A program made the translations under genes and the position numbers. Positions 1 through 5,375 of a stretch of 5,450 nucleotides of DNA are shown here, piece after piece. The stretch comes from Silvanigrellaceae bacterium (lineage in GTDB: Bacteria; Bdellovibrionota; Oligoflexia; Silvanigrellales; Silvanigrellaceae). Location of the stretch: positions 1-5,450 of the forward strand of contig CANJMU010000062.1 of NCBI GenBank assembly GCA_947475135.1, in the 5' to 3' direction. Position 1 is the first letter of the stretch; each line of letters opens with the position of its first letter. The notes under the pieces were generated by a model. It worked only from the letters and a program-made list of their open reading frames with translations. It did not search any database and had not been told where the DNA came from.

Positions 1-120
1 CAAATAACCTTCTGGATCGGTAAAATGAATTTGTATTTTCCACCACTTTCCAATGATTTCTTTTATCTTTTTCACAATAATAAGATCTTGAAAATGATCC
101 AGCGGGTGTTTACTTAGCAC
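1..120 (-). CDS. N-terminal 40 codons of an unrecognised protein, cut by the left edge
   Basis: An open minus-strand frame starts at GTG (118-120) and stays open to the left edge. An in-frame TGA lies four codons upstream, so GTG is the first usable start. A GAGG motif (131-134) sits 10 nt before it, with a pyrimidine-rich spacer like those before the recD2 and GH18 starts. The 40 residues look like real protein: an amphipathic helix with IVKKIKEIIGKWW at residues 15-27, then IQIHFTDPEGYL at 29-40, suggesting a helix followed by a beta strand and a DPEG turn. That arrangement recalls small-molecule sensor domains (PAS, GAF or PocR type) at the start of bacterial regulators, but I do not recognise the family and the comparison is speculative. 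The gene lies downstream of recD2 on the same strand, about 270 bp away, and has its own promoter candidate at 193-221, so it is probably a separate unit. Confidence 0.6.
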   Translation of the reverse strand, partial: MLSKHPLDHFQDLIIVKKIKEIIGKWWKIQIHFTDPEGYL

Positions 121-192
121 AAAGAAGAAACCTCAAAAAAAGGACAATTTTTCACCTTTCTTGTCGTCAAATTTTTTATCAAACTGAAGTTT

Positions 193-221
193 ATCCTAGA
201 AAAATCTTGAATTTCTTTCAA
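193..221 (-). promoter_or_regulatory. Sigma-70-like promoter candidate for the left-edge gene
   Basis: On the minus strand, TTGAAA (216-221) is followed by a 17-nt spacer and TAGGAT (193-198). These match 5 of 6 and 4 of 6 consensus positions with ideal spacing. Transcription would start near 186 and give a leader of about 65 nt before the GTG at 120. The -35 box is also the first half of a short inverted repeat (TTGAA-5 nt-TTCAA), a possible operator. In AT-rich DNA such matches arise often by chance. Confidence 0.4.
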
Positions 222-392
222 AAAAATCCGATATTGGAATTGCCCCTTGGGTTTGCGCTAAAAGTGTGAAACCTACAATTCAACTTATCAGGGAGCTGAA
301 GAATTTCCGGTGAGCATGCTTTCCTCGATTCGTCGGGTTAGAAAGACGCCTAAAGGAGTTTTGCGAGGCTTCCGCCCTAGTCATTAGGGTTT
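222..392. other. Intergenic stretch downstream of recD2, GC-richer than its surroundings
   Basis: No gene can be defended here. Just past the recD2 stop is a small hairpin (CCCTA 375-379, TAGGG 385-389) without a U run. At 225-241 the minus strand has a weak bulged stem (ATT-CC/GGATT type) running into a T run at 220-224, a possible weak terminator for recD2 placed just before the next promoter. A perfect 8-bp palindrome AGCATGCT lies around 313-320. Several reading frames on both strands are open for 30 or more codons, but none has a convincing start with a ribosome-binding site. Confidence 0.35.
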
Positions 393-2750
393 CTACGATA
401 TTACCGAATCCACAGGGGCACTTTTTTGGGAATTCAGTAAATCCTTCAGCGCCGAAAACCGATTCATTGCATTTTGCGTTTCTACGGCTTTTTTCATGGC
501 CCATTCCTCACCAAAAAGAATGACCGACTGACTTGCCCTTGTGACAGCTGTATAAAGCAAATTTCTATCCAACATCGTATAGTAACAACCAAACATTGGT
601 ATGATGCAAATAGGAAACTCTGACCCCTGAGATTTATGCACCGTCATTGCATAACACAACTGTAAATCCCATTTTTCTTCCTGTTTGTACGTCACAAACC
701 GCTCTCCAAATTTAACAACAACTTCAATATCTCCATCCACTTTTGATATTTTATGACAGAAACCCAAGTCACCATTATAAACTTTTAAAGTATAATTATT
801 TTTTGTTTGAATGATTTTATCACCAACTCTTATTTTATTTCCATATTGCAATTCACATTCTTTTTCCGTATCAACCTCAACAATAATATTTTCTAAAGGA
901 TTAAACTGTTCCTGAATAAATTTATTAATATTTTCTTGACCAACATTTGTTTTCCTTATGGGAACTAATATTTGACAATCATAAATCGGATGTTTTTTAT
1001 AAACCTCCGGTATTGTTACTTTAAGAAATTGAAGCAATAAATCAAAAAATTGATCTTGCGAACAAGGTAACAATGCTAAATTTTCTATTTTAGAAAATAT
1101 TGGGTTTCTTGTAATAAATTCAAACTTTGGATATTGCCCATGAATAATTTGTCGCGCCGCAAATGGGATGGGACTTAGGGAACTTTGACGAAATATTTTT
1201 GTTAACTTTACAACAGAAATTTGATTTGAATTGATTAAATCTTTCAAACAATTTCCTGCACCCACACTTGGCAATTGATCCGCATCTCCAACTAAAATTA
1301 ATTTTTTATTTGGCCCCAAAGAAAGTAACAATGCGCGAAAAAGATCCAAACTTAACATGGAACTTTCGTCTACAATCACCAAATTCACTTTTTTTAAAAT
1401 GTCGGCATCGACGTCAAAATCTTCTAAATTGTTTTCTTCTTTTTTTTGACCAAGACCTAATAATTTATGCAATGTATAGGCTCTATCACCAATGCTTGCA
1501 GACATTCTTTTTGCAGCCAATCCCGTAGGCGCACATAAACCAATTTCTCGTTTTAATTTTTTTTGCATTTCAAAAATTGATTTTAAAACAAAAGTTTTTC
1601 CGCACCCAGGCCCACCGGTTAAAATCATCATCTGAGAAAAAAAACTTAATTTAATGGCTTCGCTTTGTTCTTCCGATAATTGAGCCCAAGGAATACTTGG
1701 AAATTCGGCTTCAAATGTTGTTTCGTTATTCTTAAGTTTTAATTTCAGTTCATTTTCTTTTGTATTCGAAATATCATTCTCGTAAAGTAACAACTGCAAA
1801 GCTGTCAAAACTTCATTTTCCATATGAAAAATTTCTGGCAAATAAAATAAAGGAATATTAGAAAGACCCATAAATTCTGGCAAACTTCGTATCAAAAAAG
1901 TATTTTGAAATTGAGATTTATTATTTAAATAAATTTTTCTTAATTCTTGAAGCACAAAATCAAAAGAAAAAATATTTTTTTCTTGATTGACCTCTAAAAC
2001 AGAAATCATTTTTTGAATAAGTTTATCTCGTGGCAAGCAGGTGTGTCCGTCCTCTAAAGCAAGCTCCAGGGCATAGGCACATGCCGCTTCAATACGGAAT
2101 AATGACGTTGGTACAATTCCTAATTTTTGACCTATGGCATCTGCTTTTATAAAGCCCACACGCCGCAAGTCATGGATCAATCGATAAGGATTTTCTTTTA
2201 AAACAGCTAAAGTTTTTTCTTTATATTTCGCAAATATTTTTTTAACAAAATTTTCAGGGATGGCGTGTTCCCTTAAAAATATAGCCACACTGCGATAGAT
2301 TTCATCATGAAACATGGATTGAAAAATGGCTTCTGCAATTTTTTTTTTCTTTCCTGGAAAAATCTCATAAAGTTTTTTTTGATCGTTTTTACAAATATCT
2401 AAAAATTCTTCTGTGTTTTTAACATTTAATTTTTCAATTAATTTTGTTGCTGTGGCAAGCCCAACTCCCTTCACATTATCTGCTAAAAAAGGAATCAATC
2501 CTTGCAGGTCTGTTGGTCGTTCTGCTTCTAAATGCTGAATTGAAAATTGTGGTCCAAATTTTGAGTGAGTTGTCCAATCACCAAATAACCGATATCTCTG
2601 TTTTGTTTCCGATTTGGCTTCAATATGAAATTCCCCAGCAGCGCGAAATTCTTTTGCAGTATTACATTCTACAAATTGAACAACTTTAAATGAATTTGTT
2701 GCTGATTGATGAATAATTTTTGTGAGCATAGCAACTGTTTCAACCGTCAC
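393..2750 (-). CDS. recD2: RecD2-type ATP-dependent 5'-3' DNA helicase
   Basis: Superfamily 1B helicase of the RecD2 class, which acts in DNA repair in the cytoplasm without RecB and RecC. With the GTG start at 2750 the protein has 785 residues, normal for RecD2. Domains in order: an OB-like N-terminal region (about 10-77); helix-hairpin-helix segments (about 82-109 with KGVGLATATKL, and 187-212 with NPYRLI and VGFIKAD); then the helicase core. Core motifs are Walker A GGPGCGKT (379-386, Lys385), motif Ia APTGLAAKR (407-415), Walker B DESS (461-464), motif III GDADQLPSVGAG (488-499), IFRQ (519-522), an SH3-like insert around NGDLG (about 637-674), motif V TVHKSQGSEF (703-712) and motif VI YTAVTRAS (733-740). 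All key residues are present. The frame is open upstream to a TTG at 2828, but only the GTG at 2750 has a strong ribosome-binding site; an ATG seven codons further in lacks one. The gene is divergent from the tRNA gene. Presence of a long N-terminal region separates it from RecBCD-type RecD. Confidence 0.93.
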   Translation of the reverse strand: MTVETVAMLTKIIHQSATNSFKVVQFVECNTAKEFRAAGEFHIEAKSETKQRYRLFGDWTTHSKFGPQFSIQHLEAERPTDLQGLIPFLADNVKGVGLATATKLIEKLNVKNTEEFLDICKNDQKKLYEIFPGKKKKIAEAIFQSMFHDEIYRSVAIFLREHAIPENFVKKIFAKYKEKTLAVLKENPYRLIHDLRRVGFIKADAIGQKLGIVPTSLFRIEAACAYALELALEDGHTCLPRDKLIQKMISVLEVNQEKNIFSFDFVLQELRKIYLNNKSQFQNTFLIRSLPEFMGLSNIPLFYLPEIFHMENEVLTALQLLLYENDISNTKENELKLKLKNNETTFEAEFPSIPWAQLSEEQSEAIKLSFFSQMMILTGGPGCGKTFVLKSIFEMQKKLKREIGLCAPTGLAAKRMSASIGDRAYTLHKLLGLGQKKEENNLEDFDVDADILKKVNLVIVDESSMLSLDLFRALLLSLGPNKKLILVGDADQLPSVGAGNCLKDLINSNQISVVKLTKIFRQSSLSPIPFAARQIIHGQYPKFEFITRNPIFSKIENLALLPCSQDQFFDLLLQFLKVTIPEVYKKHPIYDCQILVPIRKTNVGQENINKFIQEQFNPLENIIVEVDTEKECELQYGNKIRVGDKIIQTKNNYTLKVYNGDLGFCHKISKVDGDIEVVVKFGERFVTYKQEEKWDLQLCYAMTVHKSQGSEFPICIIPMFGCYYTMLDRNLLYTAVTRASQSVILFGEEWAMKKAVETQNAMNRFSALKDLLNSQKSAPVDSVIS

Positions 2751-2763
2751 AAGAAGATCCTCA
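2751..2763 (-). promoter_or_regulatory. Ribosome-binding site that fixes the recD2 start
   Basis: Reading on the minus strand, TGAGG (2759-2763) is followed by exactly 8 nt and then GTG (2748-2750). The upstream TTG at 2826-2828 and the downstream ATG at 2727-2729 have no comparable site. The GTG start also gives an N-terminus that begins just before the OB fold, as in other RecD2 proteins. Confidence 0.7.
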
Positions 2764-2811
2764 GTTGATAGCACGTTAAAAGAAGAATTTTCGTAAAAAA
2801 GCTTGCACTTA

Positions 2812-2841
2812 ATTCTAGACTGTGGCAAGTAAAATGTTTAA
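2812..2841 (-). promoter_or_regulatory. Possible recD2 promoter
   Basis: On the minus strand, TTAAAC (2836-2841), an 18-nt spacer and TAGAAT (2812-2817). The -10 box matches 5 of 6 positions but the -35 only 3 of 6. The start would be near 2805, giving a leader of about 55 nt. It lies in the same 95-bp divergent interval that must hold the tRNA promoter, for which a plus-strand TAAAAT (2830-2835) is the only well-placed -10 candidate and no good -35 is seen. Confidence 0.25.
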
Positions 2842-2845
2842 GTCT

Positions 2846-2920
2846 CGGGGGTTAGCGCAGTGGTAGCGCATCTGTTTTGGGAACAGAGGGTCGCGAGTTC
2901 GAATCCCGCATCCCCGACCA
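2846..2920 (+). tRNA. tRNA-Pro (anticodon UGG)
   Basis: A complete cloverleaf can be drawn. The acceptor stem CGGGGGT (2846-2852) pairs with ATCCCCG (2910-2916), with one G-U, followed by discriminator A2917 and an encoded CCA (2918-2920). The D stem is GCGC (2855-2858) with GCGC (2866-2869) and a D loop containing GG. The anticodon stem TCTGT (2871-2875) pairs with ACAGA (2883-2887); the loop TTTGGGA places TGG at 2878-2880, reading proline codons. The start C and discriminator A fit proline tRNAs. The T arm has loop TTCGAAT (2898-2904), but its stem GCGAG/CCCGC contains an A-C opposition (A2896, C2906; positions 52 and 62). Six T residues follow directly (2921-2926) and could help end transcription. 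The gene stands alone, divergent from recD2. Confidence 0.95.
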
Positions 2921-2985
2921 TTTTTTGTTACTTTATCTTCTTTTCTATTATTTACAATATTCCTCTTTTTTCATTTTTATTTTAT

Positions 2986-3110
2986 TAGACCTCTTGTCTA
3001 ATCTCAGTTTCGAGGCGCGCGGAGCGAGAGCTGACGCAGCATATGCACTGATATGTGAGGAAGCCGAGACGATGGCGCAACAAAGAAAATGGGGTTAGGC
3101 AAGAGGTCTA
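2986..3110 (+). repeat. Compact hairpin-forming inverted-repeat element (MITE-like or structured RNA)
   Basis: The two 26-nt ends (2986-3011 and 3085-3110) are inverted copies. They pair at 25 of 26 positions in plus-strand RNA: 22 Watson-Crick pairs, three G-U pairs and one G-A mismatch. The outer 16 nt, TAGACCTCTTGTCTAA, differ from the opposite arm by a single wobble. The 73-nt interior (3012-3084) is clearly GC-richer than the AT-rich flanks and holds two smaller, mutually exclusive hairpins: GCTG-ACG-CAGC (3030-3040) and GCATAT-6 nt-ATATGT (3039-3056). There is no credible gene inside. Size, symmetry and foreign composition fit a non-autonomous miniature element or a dispersed intergenic repeat. 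It sits 65 bp after the tRNA and 71 bp before the binding-protein start codon, so it may be transcribed as part of that gene's leader. No clear target-site duplication is seen. Confidence 0.75.
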
Positions 3111-3181
3111 TTTAAGTCCTTTGAAGTTAGAACCGATAGGGTCTTTGTTCTTTTTTTGCGCCTATTTACGGAAGGCCAAGT

Positions 3182-3955
3182 ATGAAAAAATCATTTTTGT
3201 ATCTTGTTTGGAGTACACTCTTTTTTCCACTCCATTCTTTTGCTTCTGCAAACGATTTATCCCTCAAAAAAATCCAAGAAAATAAAATATTAAAAGTTTG
3301 CTCTGATGCTGGCTTTCTACCTTTTGAAATGATGACTTCAGAAGGGGAATGGACTGGCTATGATATCGATATGATGAAAGACTTCGCAGCAAACATTGGC
3401 GTTCGATTGAATATGGTTCAGTACGAATTTTCTGGAATTATTCCCGCATTAATTTCTAACAAATGCGACATGATTGCGGCCGGCATGACAGTCACACCAG
3501 AACGTTCAGAAGTTTTATTATTCAGTGACACCGTGTTTATCAACGGAATCTCTATTGTATTAAAGAATACTCCTGAAAATTTAAAAATAAAAAGCCTTCA
3601 TGATTTAGATAATAACAATATAAAAATTGGCGTCAAAACTGGATATACCAGTGATATTTTCCTCACTTCTCAAATGAGAAAAGCACAGATTACAAGATTC
3701 AATCTTGATTCTAATTTACTGCTTGGCATTATGGAAAATAGAATTCAAGCATTGGCAACGGACACGACATATGTTCGTAGCATTCAAAAAAATTATAAAG
3801 ATAAATTAATTTCCTTACCTATTAAATTACCCGTTCAAAAATTTTCTGTTGCCGCAAAAAAAAGGGATGTGGCATTAATTCATGCATTTAATGCTTTTTT
3901 TAAAAAATGGTCGAAATCAGGCCAAAGAGATGCTGTGATTAAAAAATATTTTTAA
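3182..3955 (+). CDS. Periplasmic amino-acid-type solute-binding protein (SBP family 3)
   Basis: This 257-residue protein resembles the family 3 binding proteins (HisJ, ArtJ, GlnH type) that deliver polar amino acids to ABC transporters in the periplasm. Residues 1-23 form a Sec signal peptide: KK at 2-3, a hydrophobic core, and cleavage after ASA (21-23). There is no lipobox cysteine, as expected in a Gram-negative. Family features follow: GFLPFEM (44-50), GYDIDMMKDFA (59-69, matching the G-[FY]-D signature), CDMIAAGMTVTPERSEVLLFS (95-115 region) with Arg108 at the ligand carboxylate position, GVKTGYTSD (150-158) for the second lobe, and Asp194 at the amino-group-binding position. The start ATG has GGAAGG (3170-3175) 6 nt upstream. 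No permease or ATPase gene is adjacent, so it is an orphan here. It may serve a transporter encoded elsewhere or a sensory role. The ligand cannot be named from sequence alone. Confidence 0.9.
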   Translation: MKKSFLYLVWSTLFFPLHSFASANDLSLKKIQENKILKVCSDAGFLPFEMMTSEGEWTGYDIDMMKDFAANIGVRLNMVQYEFSGIIPALISNKCDMIAAGMTVTPERSEVLLFSDTVFINGISIVLKNTPENLKIKSLHDLDNNNIKIGVKTGYTSDIFLTSQMRKAQITRFNLDSNLLLGIMENRIQALATDTTYVRSIQKNYKDKLISLPIKLPVQKFSVAAKKRDVALIHAFNAFFKKWSKSGQRDAVIKKYF

Positions 3956-3980
3956 ATCTTTTCATTTTAAAAAACAATTT

Positions 3981-4850
3981 TTAGCGTAAACAATTTTCTT
4001 CTAAAGTCACACCAACTCCAGTTTCACCCTGTGAAAAATGATTTAAATAATCCCATGAAAAAGAATCCACATCATAAATCATTCCACCGCCGTAATTATT
4101 TTCTTTTAAATAATGACCAAGATCTTGTGATGATACATAAGAATTTTTTGTCCATCCACCCAACGACAATTTATCTTTTGTCATTCCATTTTCTAAATAA
4201 AAGCTGGCACGAGACTCAAAAAAGGAATTTCCATAAGTCATTTCAAAACCGTAATCTAAAAGATCTGCTAACTTCACTCCATGATAATTTGCTAAAAAAT
4301 AATCACTATCGCTCCACAAAGCCTTTGTTAAAATTTTCCCTTGGAACTGAGGATTTTTTTTAATATTTTCTGCAATCATAATCAGCGATGTGTCGTTAGC
4401 TTGGCAATATTCGGAATATTCATCATCAATATCCACACCATCTAAATGATATTTATTCACCATTTCAACAATATGATTTGCAAAAATTTGCGCAGCAGAA
4501 TCCTCTGTCATGCAAGACCAACCTGCATTTTGATGATTTCCAAGCAAAGATATTAAAACCCGAATTCCCTTCGATTGAAGATCCTTCACTTGGGTCGTGT
4601 GAGCCATCATGTCCTCAATCCCAGGATTCAGATGAATTTCTGGATGATTGGGATCGGTTCCGTTAATATTAGCGCCAAAAATAGAGGCCATTGTAAAAAA
4701 CGGTTTTTTTGTTTCCGCATTCAGGTAACACGCCACGTTTGACATTGGATTTGAATTCACTTCCACATAGGCGATATTAAAAATCGCATGCGCAAATGTC
4801 GATACACTCATAAATCCTAAACAAAAAAGGACAGATATTTTCGATTTCAC
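3981..4850 (-). CDS. Secreted GH18 endo-beta-N-acetylglucosaminidase, Endo H-like
   Basis: The protein has 289 residues, with a signal peptide of about 22 (hydrophobic core, AHA at 20-22), leaving a mature form of about 267, close to Streptomyces Endo H. It follows Endo H along its length: IAYVEVNSNPMSNV (26-39), IFGANIN (57-63), RVLISLLGNHQNAG (97-110), then the GH18 catalytic motif DGVDIDDEY (137-145) with acid/base Glu144 and Asp142, TYGN (205-208) and YGGGMIYDVD (253-262). Enzymes of this group cut between the two GlcNAc residues of the N-glycan core, so the likely targets are high-mannose glycoproteins outside the cytoplasm. This specificity is inferred; true chitinases of GH18 share the motif but not the AYVEVN and LLGNHQ segments. 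Four cysteines in the mature part (41, 113, 149, 287) could form disulfides. The start is GTG with AAGAGG (4859-4864) exactly 8 nt upstream. It converges on the binding-protein gene 25 bp away. Confidence 0.88.
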   Translation of the reverse strand: MKSKISVLFCLGFMSVSTFAHAIFNIAYVEVNSNPMSNVACYLNAETKKPFFTMASIFGANINGTDPNHPEIHLNPGIEDMMAHTTQVKDLQSKGIRVLISLLGNHQNAGWSCMTEDSAAQIFANHIVEMVNKYHLDGVDIDDEYSEYCQANDTSLIMIAENIKKNPQFQGKILTKALWSDSDYFLANYHGVKLADLLDYGFEMTYGNSFFESRASFYLENGMTKDKLSLGGWTKNSYVSSQDLGHYLKENNYGGGMIYDVDSFSWDYLNHFSQGETGVGVTLEENCLR

Positions 4851-4901
4851 AGAATAAACCTCTTATTTATTAGAAATTAAAATCAAATAAAGCCTTGATG
4901 T

Positions 4902-4931
4902 ATTTTAATAAAAAATAAATAAAATTAACAA
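4902..4931 (-). promoter_or_regulatory. Possible promoter of the GH18 gene
   Basis: On the minus strand, TTGTTA (4926-4931), an 18-nt spacer and TAAAAT (4902-4907), matching 4 of 6 and 5 of 6 consensus positions. The start would be near 4895, giving a leader of about 45 nt with the ribosome-binding site at its end. The stretch is almost pure A and T, so chance matches are likely. Confidence 0.35.
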
Positions 4932-4967
4932 ATACCCTTTGTCATTTATTCGGGAGGAAAAATTGCG

Positions 4968-5300
4968 CTAATTGATTGGGAACAGAGTGAAGCTCAACTC
5001 GCCGTGTGATTTATGGTCTGTGGAAAAAAAGTAAACATCTGAATTTTCACAGTAATTTTGCAACTGAATTTTAGGTATTGGTGTGGTGCTGGCAGGGTAG
5101 CTCAGTTTTGCAGAAGTAGGGACCGCTATTGAGGATGACATGATTGCATACATGGCTATGTTATTTGAAAACGCCGGTACTCTCACGTCGCTAAGAACAT
5201 CATCGCAGTCTTCGTTTAGCATAAGATTGAAAGGAATTCGACGATCGGCTGTTAGGTCGACAGGATTTTTGTTGGCTGAATTTTTAGTAGGAAAAATATA
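4968..5300 (-). pseudogene. Possible 3' remnant of a gene interrupted by an insertion sequence
   Basis: A minus-strand frame of 110 codons is open from the putative IS junction near 5302 to a TAG at 4968-4970. It has no ATG until 5220-5222, and that ATG lacks a ribosome-binding site. The translation upstream of that ATG (for example NPVDLTADRRIPFNLMLNED) looks as protein-like as the part after it, which suggests that the true 5' end was lost. The simplest reading is the C-terminal part of a gene whose front lies beyond the IS, outside this window. I do not recognise the family. GC content is higher than in the flanking genes. The opposite strand is also partly open, including a 53-codon frame at 5140-5301 whose ATG follows GAGG at 5131-5134, so the coding strand is not certain. 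It could also be non-coding. Confidence 0.3.
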
Positions 5301-5322
5301 AGTGTCCTCCCAGAAAACCAGT

Positions 5323-5351
5323 TAGACACGAAAAATCAATACAAGTATAAT
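5323..5351 (+). promoter_or_regulatory. Strong sigma-70-like promoter match pointing into the probable IS
   Basis: On the plus strand, TAGACA (5323-5328), a 17-nt spacer and TATAAT (5346-5351), matching 5 of 6 and 6 of 6 consensus positions. This is the best promoter match seen in the window. Transcription from about 5358 would run antisense to the 3' end of the probable transposase. A hairpin ACGGT-AACC-ACCGT (5398-5411) followed after a short gap by six T residues (5420-5425) could end it, giving an RNA of roughly 70 nt. Confidence 0.4.
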
Positions 5352-5375
5352 ATTTGGCGTGTTCATTTAAGTAAA

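Noticed and set aside
280..504. 74-codon minus-strand frame overlapping the recD2 C-terminus
   Set aside because: More than half overlaps the conserved recD2 tail in another frame, and the unique part (after 385) has no good ribosome-binding site. Kept only as part of the composition observation.
1268..2689. Plus-strand frames of 81-86 codons inside recD2
   Set aside because: They are antisense shadows of conserved helicase motifs.
2877..3098. 73-codon plus-strand frame starting inside the tRNA and ending in the hairpin element
   Set aside because: It begins in the tRNA anticodon arm, crosses a T-rich spacer that translates as low-complexity Phe/Leu/Tyr, and ends in an inverted-repeat arm. 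No ribosome-binding site is credible.
3129..3157. AGAAC/GTTCT stem followed by seven T residues upstream of the binding-protein gene
   Set aside because: Only 5 bp with a 13-nt loop; too weak to call a terminator or attenuator, although its place just before the ribosome-binding site is suggestive.
3950..3972. TTTTAAA/TTTAAAA stem between the two convergent genes
   Set aside because: Pure A-T stem of 7 bp in AT-rich DNA; likely by chance and too unstable to support a terminator call.
4031..4666. Plus-strand frames of 110 and 62 codons within the GH18 gene
   Set aside because: They lie antisense to a conserved glycosidase, including its catalytic segment, and have no supporting start signals.
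4941..5012. Plus-strand GGGAGG at 4952-4957 followed by short open frames
   Set aside because: The frames have at most about 20 codons and start with ATT or TTG; no recognisable product.
5140..5301. 53-codon plus-strand frame with GAGG 5 nt before its ATG
   Set aside because: It is antisense to a longer open minus frame, stops at the IS junction and matches no family I know. The same plus frame continues upstream through a TAG with equally protein-like content, which suggests a shadow of the opposite strand or decay.
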